A DNA stretch of 64,000 nucleotides from positions 7,130,001 to 7,194,000 of the forward strand of contig NZ_CP109190.1 in NCBI RefSeq assembly GCF_041438805.1, in the 5' to 3' direction. A program made the translations under genes and the position numbers. Below the pieces are notes generated by a model that worked only from the letters and a program-made list of their open reading frames with translations, did no database searches and was not told where the DNA came from. Shown in pieces: positions 43,371 through 53,215 of this stretch (positions are counted from its first letter, which is position 1; every line of letters starts with the position of its first letter). Source of the DNA: Streptomyces sp. NBC_01707. GTDB taxonomy: Bacteria > Actinomycetota > Actinomycetes > Streptomycetales > Streptomycetaceae.

Positions 43371-43984
43371 GCGGGCCGGTCGGACAGCTCAGAGGGCGGG
43401 CCGCGCGGCTCGCCCGGCTGATGCCCGCCAGGTCCAGCAGTGCGGCCCGTACACCCTTCGTCCTGCTGGTCGTGCTGCTCCTCGGCGGCGGCCTGATCAC
43501 CCTGTTGCTGCTGAACTCCGCGCTCAACGAGGGGTCGTTCAGGCTGAGCGAACTGAAGAAGCGGACCACCGACCTCACCGACGAGGAGCAGGCTCTCCAG
43601 CGCGACGTCGACGGCCGCTCCGAGCCGGACGCACTGGAGCGGCGCGCCCGCGAGCTCGGCATGGTGCCCGGCGGCAGTCCCGCCTTCCTCAACCCGGACG
43701 GCACGGTCCGTGGCGTCCCCTCCGAGGCCGTCGCCCAGCGGACCCGGGCGCCCGCGCCGCCTGCCGGCGCCTCGCCGTCGAAATCCGTAGCGCCGCCGTC
43801 CACCCCGCCGTCCGCCGCCGCCACGTCCCCGGCCCTGGCCGCCGCGAAGCCGAGCACCTCGGCAGCTCCGCCCACGCAATCGCCCGCCCCGGCACCGCCT
43901 GCCACGAAGCCCAGCACTTCGGCAGCTCCGCCCGCGCAACCGCCCACCCCGGCACACCAGTCCTCGACCAGTCCCGGCAGGTGA
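43367..43984 (+). CDS. ftsL: Cell division protein FtsL
   Basis: A 205-residue bitopic protein: basic cytoplasmic N-terminus, one membrane helix ('TPFVLLVVLLLGGGLITLLL', about residues 27-48), then a short coiled coil ('ELKKRTTDLTDEEQALQRDV') with the conserved 'RRARELGMVP' region. The last ~70 residues are Pro/Ala/Ser/Thr-rich with a near-repeat of 'KPSTSAAPP'. FtsL bridges FtsQ and the FtsW-FtsI synthase. Identified mainly by topology and position between rsmH and ftsI. Confidence 0.85.
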   Translation: MSGPVGQLRGRAARLARLMPARSSSAARTPFVLLVVLLLGGGLITLLLLNSALNEGSFRLSELKKRTTDLTDEEQALQRDVDGRSEPDALERRARELGMVPGGSPAFLNPDGTVRGVPSEAVAQRTRAPAPPAGASPSKSVAPPSTPPSAAATSPALAAAKPSTSAAPPTQSPAPAPPATKPSTSAAPPAQPPTPAHQSSTSPGR

Positions 43985-43988
43985 CGCA

Positions 43989-45974
43989 GTGCCCTCGAAG
44001 GAACCGCCGCGCCGCCGGGTCCCCGGCCCCGCGCGCCCCCGCAGCGCCGCAGCCGGCTCGGGCCGCCCCCGGCCCGCCGCGCGCCGCCCGTCGGCGCAGG
44101 TACCGCGTCGCCGCGCCCCGCGGGGGCCGTCGGCGCGCCCGCTGCGCCTCGGCAGCCCGCGCCCCCGGCTCCGCCTGGTCAGCCTGGGGCTGACGCTCGT
44201 CATGCTGGCGTTCGTCGTCCGGCTCCTCCAGGTCCAGGCCGTCGACGCCAGCGCGTACGCGGCCAAGGCCGAGCAGAACCGCTACCTCGAGTACACGATC
44301 TCCGCCGAGCGCGGCGAGATCACCGACCGCAGCGGCATCGCTCTCGCCATCAGCGTCGACGCCTACGACATCACTGCCGACCCCAAGATGTTCACGCCCG
44401 AGGACAGCAAGGCCCCGGACGCACCGCAGCAGGCCGCGGCCCTCCTCGCCCCCATCCTCGGTGTCGACGCCGAGGAGCTGACGAAGAAGCTGTCGAAGCC
44501 GAAGAGCCGGTACGCCGTGCTGGCGCGCCGCCAGACCCCACAGGTGTGGAAGCAGATCAAGGACCTCAAGTCCGTCTTCGCCGAGAAGGCGCAGAAGGAC
44601 AGGGCGAACGGCGGCCCCGGAGCCAATGTGCTGGCCGGCGTCTTCCAGGAGTCGACCACCAAACGGGTTTACCCCAACGGTGGGCTGGCCGCCGGGATAC
44701 TGGGCTACGTCAACGCCGAGGGCAAGGGCGCGGGCGGTCTCGAATCGCAGCTGGACAAGGAGCTCGCGGGTGAGGACGGCAAGATCAAGTACGCCCAGTC
44801 CGGTGGCCGCCGGGTGCCCACCGCGGGCACCAAGGAGGTCCCGGCCGTCGCCGGTTCCGACATCGAGCTGACCATCGACAGGGACATCCAGTGGGCTGCC
44901 CAGAAGGCCATCTCGGACCAGGTGAAGAAGTCCAAGGCGGACCGCGGCTATGTGATCGTGCAGAACACCCGGACCGGCCAGGTCCTCGCCATGGCCAACG
45001 CCCCGGGCTTCGACCCCAACGACCTCTCGCAGGCCGACGCGGCGTCGCTGGGAAACGCGGCCGTGCAGGACGTGTACGAACCCGGCTCCACCAGCAAGGT
45101 CATGTCCATGGCCGCCGTCCTGGAGGAAGGGGCGGCCACCCCCGGTACCCATGTCACCGTCCCCAACCGGCTCCACCGCGGCGACCGGCTCTTCAAGGAC
45201 GACATCGACCACGCCACCTGGTACCTGACGCTCAACGGCGTACTCGCCAAGTCCAGCAACATCGGCACCATCCTGGCCACCGGGCAGCTCGGCAAGACGC
45301 AGGCAGAGGCCAACAAGGTCCTCTACTCGTACCTGCGCAAATTCGGCATCGGCAGCCCGACCGGACTGGACTACCCGGGTGAGACGCCCGGCATCCTCGC
45401 CAAACCGCAGGACTGGTCGACCTCGCAGCAGTACACGATCCCGTTCGGCCAGGGACTCTCGCTCAACGCCATGCAGGCCGCCTCGGTCTACTCGACGATC
45501 GCCAACGGCGGTGTCCGGATCCAGCCCACCCTGGTCCGCGGTACCAAGGGCGCCGACGGCCGCTTCACCCCGGCGACCGCCCCCGAACAGACCCGGGTGA
45601 TCAGCGAGAAGACGGCGAAATCGCTCGCGGGCATGCTGGAGTCGGTGGTCGGGGACGAGGAAGGCACCGGTACGAAGGCCCGTATCCCCGGCTACCGGGT
45701 CGCGGGCAAGACCGGCACGGCCAACCGGGTCGATCCGGTTCGCGGCGGATACCACGGCTACACCGCGTCCTTCGCGGGCTTCGCGCCCGCCGACGACCCG
45801 CAGATCACTGTCTACTGCGCGATCCAGAACCCGACGAAGGGCAGCTACTTCGGCGGCCAGATCTGCGGTCCCATCTACAAACAGGTCATGGAGTTCGCGC
45901 TGAAGACGCTCCAGACCGCACCGTCCGGCAGCGGGTCCGCCCATCTGCCGGTGTCCTTCCAGCCCGGCGAGTGA
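43989..45974 (+). CDS. ftsI: Septal penicillin-binding protein FtsI (PBP3)
   Basis: A 661-residue class B PBP, the transpeptidase of septal peptidoglycan. A long basic Pro/Arg-rich cytoplasmic N-terminus (residues 1-65) precedes one membrane helix ('LRLVSLGLTLVMLAFVVRLL'). The PBP dimer domain follows, and then the transpeptidase domain with Ser367-x-x-Lys in 'EPGSTSKVMSM', SSN at 422-424 and KTG from Lys574. The GTG start lies 4 bases after ftsL. It pairs with FtsW. Confidence 0.95.
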   Translation: MPSKEPPRRRVPGPARPRSAAAGSGRPRPAARRPSAQVPRRRAPRGPSARPLRLGSPRPRLRLVSLGLTLVMLAFVVRLLQVQAVDASAYAAKAEQNRYLEYTISAERGEITDRSGIALAISVDAYDITADPKMFTPEDSKAPDAPQQAAALLAPILGVDAEELTKKLSKPKSRYAVLARRQTPQVWKQIKDLKSVFAEKAQKDRANGGPGANVLAGVFQESTTKRVYPNGGLAAGILGYVNAEGKGAGGLESQLDKELAGEDGKIKYAQSGGRRVPTAGTKEVPAVAGSDIELTIDRDIQWAAQKAISDQVKKSKADRGYVIVQNTRTGQVLAMANAPGFDPNDLSQADAASLGNAAVQDVYEPGSTSKVMSMAAVLEEGAATPGTHVTVPNRLHRGDRLFKDDIDHATWYLTLNGVLAKSSNIGTILATGQLGKTQAEANKVLYSYLRKFGIGSPTGLDYPGETPGILAKPQDWSTSQQYTIPFGQGLSLNAMQAASVYSTIANGGVRIQPTLVRGTKGADGRFTPATAPEQTRVISEKTAKSLAGMLESVVGDEEGTGTKARIPGYRVAGKTGTANRVDPVRGGYHGYTASFAGFAPADDPQITVYCAIQNPTKGSYFGGQICGPIYKQVMEFALKTLQTAPSGSGSAHLPVSFQPGE

Positions 45975-45992
45975 ACTCGGGGTAACCAGCCA

Positions 45993-47732
45993 GTGACAAC
46001 CATCACCCCCGATCCCGGGAACCGGAACGGGAACCGACCGGGAGCGGCCCCCTCACTTCGCGAGAGGCCGGGTGCGCCCGGTACGCTCACCGCCGTGCCC
46101 CACGCTGAACAGTCCCAAACCATCCAGAAGGACGCCCCTGTGAACTACCCGGGAGCGCCCCGCCCGGATCGGCTCCGGCCGACCACCCTCGGCGAGCTGG
46201 CAGCCCGGCTGGGAGTCGAATCGCCCGGATCCGGTGAGGTCACCGGCATCACCCATGACTCACGGGCGGTGCGGCCCGGCGATGTGTACGCGGCGCTGCC
46301 CGGCGCCCGCCTCCACGGCGCCGACTTCGTGACCCAGGCGGCCGGCCTCGGCGCGGCGGCGGTCCTCACCGACCCGACGGGTGCCGAGCGCGCCGCCGCC
46401 ACCAGCCTGCCGGTGCTGGTCACCGAGAACCCGCGCGGCCGGATGGGCGAACTCGCCGCGGAGATCTACGGGCGGCCCGGCGCCGACCTCCTGCAGATCG
46501 GCATCACGGGAACGTCCGGGAAGACCACCACCGCGTATCTCATCGAGGGCGGTTTCCGGGGTGCCGGACGTAGCACCGGGCTGATCGGCACCGTCGAGAC
46601 ACGGATCGGCGACGAGCGCATCAAGTCCGAGCGCACCACCCCTGAAGCGACCGACCTCCAGGCCCTGTTCGCCGTCATGCGCGAGCGCGGCGTCGACGCG
46701 GTCGCCATGGAGGTCTCCAGCCACGCGCTGGTGCTCGGCCGGGTCGACGGCTGTGTCTTCGACGTCGCCGTCTTCAACAACCTCAGCCCGGAGCACATGG
46801 AGTTCCATTCCGGCATGGAGGACTACTTCGCCGCCAAGGCCCAGCTGTTCACGCCGGAGCGCAGCCGGCGGGGCGTCGTCAACTTCGACGACGAGTACGG
46901 CCGCAGGCTGATCACCGGGGCGTCCGTTCCGGTCGTCACCTTCTCCGCCGAGGGCCACCTGGACGCCGACTGGCGCGCCGAGGACGTCGAAGTCGGTCCG
47001 CTGGGCTCCACCTTCACCGTGGTCGGGCCCAAGGGCGAGCGGATCACCGCCAGGGCCCCGCTGCCCGGCCCGTTCAACGTCGCCAACACGCTCGCCGCGA
47101 TCGTCACGCTGGCCGTCGCGGGCGTCGACCCGCAGACCGCGGCCGACGGCGTCGCCGCCGTCCCCGGAGTCCCCGGCCGACTGGAACGCGTCGACGCCGG
47201 ACAGCCGTACCTCGCGCTCGTCGACTACGCGCACAAGACCGACGCCGTCGAGTCAGTCCTGCGCTCCCTGCGCAAGGTCACCGAGGGCAAACTGCACATC
47301 GTGCTCGGCTGCGGCGGCGACCGCGACACCACCAAACGCGGACCGATGGGGGCGGCAGCTGCCCGGCTCGCCGACACCGCCGTGCTGACCTCCGACAACC
47401 CCCGCTCCGAGGACCCTCTGGCCATCCTCGCCGCGATGCTCTCGGGCGCCGCCGAGGTGCCCGTCCACGAGCGCGGCGAGGTCCTGGTCGACGCCGACAG
47501 GGCCGCCGCCATCGCCGCCGCGGTCGCCCGCGCCCGGCCCGGTGACACCGTGCTGATCGCCGGCAAGGGCCACGAACAGGGCCAGGACATCCACGGAGTG
47601 GTACGGCCCTTCGACGACCGTACGGTGCTGCGCGCGGCCATCGCCCGTTCCTTGGGGCAGGAGAGCGCCGACGACGCCCCCGAGGACACCCCGGACCTCG
47701 CCCACACCCACGAGAACAACAGTCAGGGATGA
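45993..47732 (+). CDS. murE: UDP-MurNAc-tripeptide synthetase
   Basis: A 579-residue (as called) Mur ligase that adds the diamino acid to UDP-MurNAc-Ala-Glu. The ATP loop is 'ITGTSGKTTTAYLIEGG', and the DNPR motif in 'LTSDNPRSEDPLAIL' indicates diaminopimelate specificity (LL-DAP expected in Streptomyces). The N-terminal ~50 residues look disordered; GTG 45993 is used, but GTG 46140 (530 residues, GAAGGAC upstream) is at least as close to the usual family length. Confidence 0.93.
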   Translation: MTTITPDPGNRNGNRPGAAPSLRERPGAPGTLTAVPHAEQSQTIQKDAPVNYPGAPRPDRLRPTTLGELAARLGVESPGSGEVTGITHDSRAVRPGDVYAALPGARLHGADFVTQAAGLGAAAVLTDPTGAERAAATSLPVLVTENPRGRMGELAAEIYGRPGADLLQIGITGTSGKTTTAYLIEGGFRGAGRSTGLIGTVETRIGDERIKSERTTPEATDLQALFAVMRERGVDAVAMEVSSHALVLGRVDGCVFDVAVFNNLSPEHMEFHSGMEDYFAAKAQLFTPERSRRGVVNFDDEYGRRLITGASVPVVTFSAEGHLDADWRAEDVEVGPLGSTFTVVGPKGERITARAPLPGPFNVANTLAAIVTLAVAGVDPQTAADGVAAVPGVPGRLERVDAGQPYLALVDYAHKTDAVESVLRSLRKVTEGKLHIVLGCGGDRDTTKRGPMGAAAARLADTAVLTSDNPRSEDPLAILAAMLSGAAEVPVHERGEVLVDADRAAAIAAAVARARPGDTVLIAGKGHEQGQDIHGVVRPFDDRTVLRAAIARSLGQESADDAPEDTPDLAHTHENNSQG

Positions 47733-47736
47733 CCAA

Positions 47737-49143
47737 GTGATCGCCCTTACCCTCGCCGAGATCGCCGATATCGTCGGCGGGCAGTCGCACGACATACCGG
47801 ATCCGGCAGCGACCGTCAGCGGACCTGTCGTCATCGACTCCCGAGCGGTGGAGCAAGGCAGCCTGTTCGTCGCCTTCGCCGGTGAGCGGGTCGACGGCCA
47901 CGACTATGCGCAGCGCGCCGTCGAGGCGGGCGCGGCAGCCGTACTGGCCGCCCGCCCCGTCGGCGTCCCGGCGATCGTCGTCGACGACGTCGTCGCCGCG
48001 CTCGGCGCCCTCGCCCGGACCGTCGTCGGACGGCTCGGCACCGCCGTCGTCGCTCTCACCGGCTCCGCGGGCAAGACCTCCACCAAGGACCTGATCGCCC
48101 AACTCCTGGAGCGCAAGGGTCCCACCGTCTTCCCCGCGGGCAACCTCAACAACGAGATCGGACTGCCGCTCACCGCCCTGCGCGCCACCGAGAGCACCGA
48201 ACACCTCGTCCTCGAGATGGGTGCGCGCTACATCGGTGACATCCGCTACCTCACCGGACTGATCCCGCCGCGGATCGGCCTCGTCCTCAACGTCGGCACC
48301 GCACACATCGGTGAGTTCGGCGGCCGCGAGCAGATCGCCATCGCCAAGGGCGAGATGGTCGAGTCGCTCCCCGAGGACGGAGTCGCCGTCCTCAACGCCG
48401 ACGATCCGCTCGTGCGCGCCATGTCCTCCCGTACGAAAGCCCGGGTGCTGCTCTTCGGCGAAGCCGCGGATGCGGACGTACGGGGAGAGAAGGTCCGTCT
48501 CACCGACGACGGCCGCCCCGCATTCACGCTCCACACACCCACCGGGTGCAGCGATGTGACCATGCGCCTGTACGGTGAGCACCACGTGTCGAACGCGCTC
48601 GCCGCGGCCGCCGTCGCCCATGAGTTGGGCCTGTCCGCAGACGAGATCGCCGAAGCGCTCTCCGAGGCGGGCACCCTCTCCCGCTGGCGCATGGAGGTCA
48701 CCGAGCGTCCGGACGGCGTGACGTTCGTCAATGACGCCTACAACGCGAACCCCGAATCCATGCGAGCAGCGCTGCGCGCGCTGGTCGCCATGGGGAAGGG
48801 CCGGCGTACGTGGGCGGTGCTCGGCCCCATGGCCGAGCTCGGCGACGCCTCGCTCACCGAGCACGACGCGGTCGGACGGCTTGCCGTCCGGCTCAACGTC
48901 AGCAAGCTCGTCGCGGTCGGGGGCAGAGAGGCCTCCTGGCTGCAACTGGGCGCATACAACGAGGGTTCGTGGGGTGAGGAGTCGGTGCACGTGTCCGACG
49001 CACAGGCTGCCGTCGACCTGTTGCGCAGTGAACTGCGCGCGGGAGACGTCGTGCTGGTGAAGGCGTCCCGGTCGGCCGGCCTGGAAAAGGTCGTCCAGGC
49101 ACTGCTGGAGAACTCGACCGAGGGCGAGGTCACCGGCCGATGA
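47737..49143 (+). CDS. murF: UDP-MurNAc-tripeptide-D-Ala-D-Ala ligase
   Basis: A 468-residue Mur ligase that attaches D-Ala-D-Ala and completes the pentapeptide. The ATP loop is 'ALTGSAGKTSTKDLIAQLL', followed by 'NLNNEIGLPLT', 'VLEMGARYIGDIRYL' and 'VNDAYNANPESMRAAL'. The GTG is 4 bases after the murE stop, and the last codons overlap mraY (ATGA). Confidence 0.95.
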   Translation: MIALTLAEIADIVGGQSHDIPDPAATVSGPVVIDSRAVEQGSLFVAFAGERVDGHDYAQRAVEAGAAAVLAARPVGVPAIVVDDVVAALGALARTVVGRLGTAVVALTGSAGKTSTKDLIAQLLERKGPTVFPAGNLNNEIGLPLTALRATESTEHLVLEMGARYIGDIRYLTGLIPPRIGLVLNVGTAHIGEFGGREQIAIAKGEMVESLPEDGVAVLNADDPLVRAMSSRTKARVLLFGEAADADVRGEKVRLTDDGRPAFTLHTPTGCSDVTMRLYGEHHVSNALAAAAVAHELGLSADEIAEALSEAGTLSRWRMEVTERPDGVTFVNDAYNANPESMRAALRALVAMGKGRRTWAVLGPMAELGDASLTEHDAVGRLAVRLNVSKLVAVGGREASWLQLGAYNEGSWGEESVHVSDAQAAVDLLRSELRAGDVVLVKASRSAGLEKVVQALLENSTEGEVTGR

Positions 49144-50210
49144 GGCAGATCCTCTTCGCGGGGGCCATCGGGCTCTTCCTGACCCTGGTCGGTACCCCGC
49201 TGCTGATCAAGCTCCTGGCCCGCAAGGGGTACGGGCAGTTCATCCGCGACGACGGCCCGCGCAGCCACGGCAGCAAGAAGGGCACGCCCACCATGGGCGG
49301 CATCGCCTTCATCCTGGCCACGCTGATGGCGTACGTCCTGGCGAAGGTGATCACCGGCGAGCAGATGCGCTTCTCCGGTGTGCTGGTCCTGTTCCTGATG
49401 ACCGGTATGGGACTTGTCGGGTTCCTCGACGACTACATCAAGATCGTCAAGCAGCGTTCGCTCGGCCTGCGGGCCAAGGCGAAGATGGCCGGCCAGCTGA
49501 TCGTCGGCATCGCCTTCGCGGTGTTGTCGCTCCAGTTCGCCGACGGCCGCGGCAACACCCCGGCCTCCACCAAGCTGTCGTTCGTCACGGACTTCGGCTG
49601 GTCGATCGGCCCGGTGCTGTTCGTCGTCTGGGCGCTGTTCATGATCCTCGCCATGTCCAACGGCGTGAACCTGACGGACGGTCTGGACGGTCTGGCCACC
49701 GGCGCCTCCGTGATGGTCTTCGGCGCCTACACCTTCATCGGGCTGTGGCAGTTCCAGGAGTCCTGTGCCAACGCGGTCTCCCTGACAAACCCCAACGCCT
49801 GCTTCGAGGTCCGCGACCCGCTCGACCTCGCCGTCGTCGCCTCCGCGTTGATGGGCGCCTGCTTCGGCTTCCTGTGGTGGAACACCTCGCCCGCCAAGAT
49901 CTTCATGGGTGACACCGGTTCGCTGGCGCTCGGCGGCGCGCTCGCGGGTCTCGCGATCTGCTCCCGCACCGAGTTCCTGATGGCCATCCTCGGTGGCCTC
50001 TTCGTGATGATCACCATGTCCGTGGTCATCCAGGTCGGCTCCTTCAAGATGACCGGCAAGCGGGTCTTCCGAATGGCGCCGCTCCAGCACCACTTCGAAC
50101 TCAAGGGCTGGTCCGAAGTCCTTGTCGTGGTCCGTTTCTGGATCATCCAGGGCATGTGCGTGATCGTCGGACTCGGTCTCTTCTACGCAGGGTGGGCAGC
50201 CGCCAAGTGA
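49140..50210 (+). CDS. mraY: Phospho-MurNAc-pentapeptide translocase
   Basis: A 356-residue polytopic enzyme that forms lipid I on undecaprenyl phosphate. About ten membrane helices; catalytic loops are 'GTPTMGGIAFIL', 'FLDDYIKIVKQRSLGLRAK', 'NLTDGLDGLATG' and 'KIFMGDTGSLALGG'. It overlaps murF by 4 bases and murD by 4 (GTGA). Confidence 0.96.
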   Translation: MRQILFAGAIGLFLTLVGTPLLIKLLARKGYGQFIRDDGPRSHGSKKGTPTMGGIAFILATLMAYVLAKVITGEQMRFSGVLVLFLMTGMGLVGFLDDYIKIVKQRSLGLRAKAKMAGQLIVGIAFAVLSLQFADGRGNTPASTKLSFVTDFGWSIGPVLFVVWALFMILAMSNGVNLTDGLDGLATGASVMVFGAYTFIGLWQFQESCANAVSLTNPNACFEVRDPLDLAVVASALMGACFGFLWWNTSPAKIFMGDTGSLALGGALAGLAICSRTEFLMAILGGLFVMITMSVVIQVGSFKMTGKRVFRMAPLQHHFELKGWSEVLVVVRFWIIQGMCVIVGLGLFYAGWAAAK

Positions 50211-51634
50211 GCAACCAGGACTGGCAGGGCAAGCACGTCACCGTCGCCGGGCTCGGTGTCAGCGGTATCCCCGCCGCCCGTGTCCTGAACGGCCTCGGCG
50301 CCGTCGTCACCGTGGTCAACGACGGGGACGACGAGCGTTCCCGTGCACAGGCCGCCGAGCTGGAGGCGCAGGGAATCACCGTGCGCCTCGGCGACGGGGC
50401 GACCCTGCCCGAGTCCACCGAGCTCATCGTCACCACCCCCGGCTGGAAGCCCGACAAGCCGCTCTTCGCAGCAGCCGCCGAGGCGGGTGTCCCGGTCTGG
50501 GGCGATGTCGAGCTCGCCTGGCGGCTGCGCGGCCACGACGGCAGGGAACCGGCCCCCTGGCTCGCGGTCACCGGCACCAACGGCAAGACCACGACCGTAC
50601 GGATGCTCGCCTCGATCCTGGAGGCTGCCGGGCTGCGCACGGCGGCCGTCGGCAACATCGGGGTCTCCCTGCTGGACGCGGTGCTCGGTGACGAGACGTA
50701 CGACGTACTCGCCGTCGAGCTCTCCAGCTACCAGCTGCACTGGGCGCCCTCGCTGCGAGCACACTCCGCGGTCGTCCTGAACCTGGCGCCCGACCATCTC
50801 GACTGGCACGGCTCCATGGAGGCGTACGTCGCGGACAAGGGCAGGATCTACGAGGGCAACCGGATCGCCTGCGTCTACAACGCGGCCGACAAGGCCACCG
50901 AGGACCTGGTCCGGCAGGCGGACGTCGAGGAGGGCTGCCGCGCCATCGGCTTCACCCTCGGGACCCCTGGACCGTCCCAGCTGGGCGTCGTCGACGGCAT
51001 CCTCGTCGACCGGGCCTTCGTGACCAACCGGCAGAAGCAGGCACAGGAGCTCGCCGAGGTCGGGGACGTCAACCCGCCCGCCCCGCACAACATCGCCAAC
51101 GCCCTGGCGGCCGCGGCGCTGGCCCGCGCGTTCGGCGTCGAGCCCAGGGCGGTCCGGGACGGGCTGCGGGCCTTCCGCCCCGACGCGCACCGCATCGAAC
51201 ATGTCGCGGACGTCGCCGAAGTCGCGTACATCGACGACTCCAAGGCGACCAACACCCATGCCGCGGAGGCCTCCCTCGCGGCGTACGACCCGATCGTCTG
51301 GATCGCCGGCGGCCTCGCCAAGGGCGCCACCTTCGACGAACTGGTGAGCGGGGCCGCGAAGCGGCTGCGCGGCGTCGTGCTGATGGGCCGTGACCGGGCA
51401 CTGATCCGCGAAGCCCTCACGCGACACGCCCCCGAGGTCCCGGTCGTCGACCTCGAGCGGACCGACACTGGGGCGATGTCCGAGGCGGTCCGCGAGGCGG
51501 CACGGCTCGCCCGGCCGGGAGACACCGTACTGATGGCCCCGGCCTGCGCCTCGATGGACATGTTCGCCAATTACAACAAGCGGGGCGAGGCATTCGCGGA
51601 CGCGGTCCGCGCACTCGCCGACGAGAGCGCCTGA
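50207..51634 (+). CDS. murD: UDP-MurNAc-L-Ala--D-Glu ligase
   Basis: A 475-residue Mur ligase that adds D-Glu. It has an N-terminal Rossmann-like domain ('HVTVAGLGVSGIPAARVL'), the ATP loop 'AVTGTNGKTTTVRMLASILE', 'VELSSYQLHW', 'NLAPDHLDWHG' and the C-terminal 'YIDDSKATNTHAAEASL'. The GTG is coupled to the mraY stop. A 114-base gap to ftsW follows without a visible terminator. Confidence 0.95.
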   Translation: MSNQDWQGKHVTVAGLGVSGIPAARVLNGLGAVVTVVNDGDDERSRAQAAELEAQGITVRLGDGATLPESTELIVTTPGWKPDKPLFAAAAEAGVPVWGDVELAWRLRGHDGREPAPWLAVTGTNGKTTTVRMLASILEAAGLRTAAVGNIGVSLLDAVLGDETYDVLAVELSSYQLHWAPSLRAHSAVVLNLAPDHLDWHGSMEAYVADKGRIYEGNRIACVYNAADKATEDLVRQADVEEGCRAIGFTLGTPGPSQLGVVDGILVDRAFVTNRQKQAQELAEVGDVNPPAPHNIANALAAAALARAFGVEPRAVRDGLRAFRPDAHRIEHVADVAEVAYIDDSKATNTHAAEASLAAYDPIVWIAGGLAKGATFDELVSGAAKRLRGVVLMGRDRALIREALTRHAPEVPVVDLERTDTGAMSEAVREAARLARPGDTVLMAPACASMDMFANYNKRGEAFADAVRALADESA

Positions 51635-51748
51635 CGGGTCCGGCCGCCGCGCCGTACTGTCCCGGAGAACCGGGCACGGACGGCTCCGCCGCGTGCCCCG
51701 GCCCTCGGCAGCAGCCCCGGGGCACGAGCAGTGGAGGGGACAGCGACA

Positions 51749-53209
51749 ATGCCGGCCGACGAGAGCTCCGCCGCGCGCGGTACAGGCCGCTCACAGGCGA
51801 CCGCGGCGATCAGCCGGGTGCTCGCACCGCCCCTCCTGGCCTCAGCCCGCCTGGCAGGGCCCCCGGTGCCCGCCGGTCTCGCTCTGCGCGGCAGGCTGGC
51901 GGCGGGCACCGGCCGACGGCCTGCGGTGCCGCGCTCCAGGGGCCACGACGGCTCCGGCCCGCGCACCCCCCGCAGGAGTGGTGTGCGGCGGATGTACGAG
52001 CAGGCACGCCGGGCCTGGGACCGCCCGCTGACCGCGTACTACCTGATCCTCGGCGCCGGCCTGCTGATCACCGTGCTCGGCCTGGTGATGGTCTACTCCG
52101 CCTCGATGATCAAGGCGCTGGAGCTGGACAAGCCCGGCACGTATTTCTTCCGTAAGCAGTTCCTCGCGGCGGTCATCGGCTCCGCGCTGCTGGTGATCGC
52201 CTCCCGGATGCCCGTCAAGCTCCACCGGGCGCTCGCCTACCCGCTGCTCATGGGCACGGTCTTCCTGATGGTGCTGGTCCAGGTGCCGGGGATAGGGATG
52301 TCGGTCAACGGCAACCAGAACTGGCTCTACCTGGGCGGCCCCTTCCAGCTCCAGCCCAGCGAGTTCGGCAAGCTGGCCCTGATCCTCTGGAGCGCCGATC
52401 TGCTCGCCCGCAAACAGGACAAGCGGCTGCTGACGCAGTGGAAGCACATGCTGGTGCCGCTCGTCCCGGTCGCCTTCATCCTCCTCGGGCTGATCATGCT
52501 CGGCGGCGACATGGGAACTGCGATCATTCTCACCGCGATCCTCTTCGGCCTGCTCTGGCTGGCCGGGGCGCCCACCCGGCTCTTCGCCGGGGTGCTCGCC
52601 GTCGCGGGAGTCCTTGCCTTCCTGCTGATCAAGACCAGTCCGAACCGGATGTCACGCCTCAGCTGCATGGGGGTCAGCGAACCCGGCCCCGACGGCTCGT
52701 GCTGGCAGGCGGTGCACGGCATCTATGCTCTGGCGTCCGGCGGATGGTTCGGATCCGGGCTGGGTGCGAGTGTGGAAAAATGGGGCCAACTGCCCGAACC
52801 TCACACCGACTTCATCTTCGCCATCACCGGGGAGGAACTGGGGTTGGCGGGGACGCTGTCGGTACTCGCCCTCTTCGCGGCTCTAGGCTATGCGGGTATC
52901 CGCGTGGCCGGACGCACGGAGGACCCCTTCGTGAGGTACGCCGCGGGAGGTGTGACCACCTGGATCACGGTCCAGGCCGTGATCAATATCGGTGCGGTGC
53001 TCGGCCTGCTGCCGATCGCCGGGGTCCCGCTCCCGCTGTTCTCCTACGGAGGATCGGCCCTGCTGCCGACCATGTTCGCTGTCGGGCTGCTGATCGCGTT
53101 CGCGCGAGAGGAACCCGCCGCGAAGGCGGCCCTGGCCATGCGGAGGCCCGGGGTGAGATGGAAGACGATGAGACGGCGCGTCAAGAAGCGTCCGTCCGGA
53201 GAGCGGTGA
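51749..53209 (+). CDS. ftsW: SEDS glycosyltransferase FtsW
   Basis: A 486-residue SEDS-family peptidoglycan polymerase that works with FtsI. Ten membrane helices; conserved segments are 'GPFQLQPSEFGKLALILWSA', 'GGDMGTAIILTAILFGLLWL', 'EPHTDFIFAITGEELGLAGT' and 'GVPLPLFSYGGSALL'. The N-terminal ~85 residues are an Ala/Pro/Arg-rich cytoplasmic extension not found in E. coli FtsW. The ATG at 51749 has GGAGGGG upstream, and GTG 51731 is less likely. Confidence 0.94.
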   Translation: MPADESSAARGTGRSQATAAISRVLAPPLLASARLAGPPVPAGLALRGRLAAGTGRRPAVPRSRGHDGSGPRTPRRSGVRRMYEQARRAWDRPLTAYYLILGAGLLITVLGLVMVYSASMIKALELDKPGTYFFRKQFLAAVIGSALLVIASRMPVKLHRALAYPLLMGTVFLMVLVQVPGIGMSVNGNQNWLYLGGPFQLQPSEFGKLALILWSADLLARKQDKRLLTQWKHMLVPLVPVAFILLGLIMLGGDMGTAIILTAILFGLLWLAGAPTRLFAGVLAVAGVLAFLLIKTSPNRMSRLSCMGVSEPGPDGSCWQAVHGIYALASGGWFGSGLGASVEKWGQLPEPHTDFIFAITGEELGLAGTLSVLALFAALGYAGIRVAGRTEDPFVRYAAGGVTTWITVQAVINIGAVLGLLPIAGVPLPLFSYGGSALLPTMFAVGLLIAFAREEPAAKAALAMRRPGVRWKTMRRRVKKRPSGER

Positions 53210-53215
53210 ATTTCG

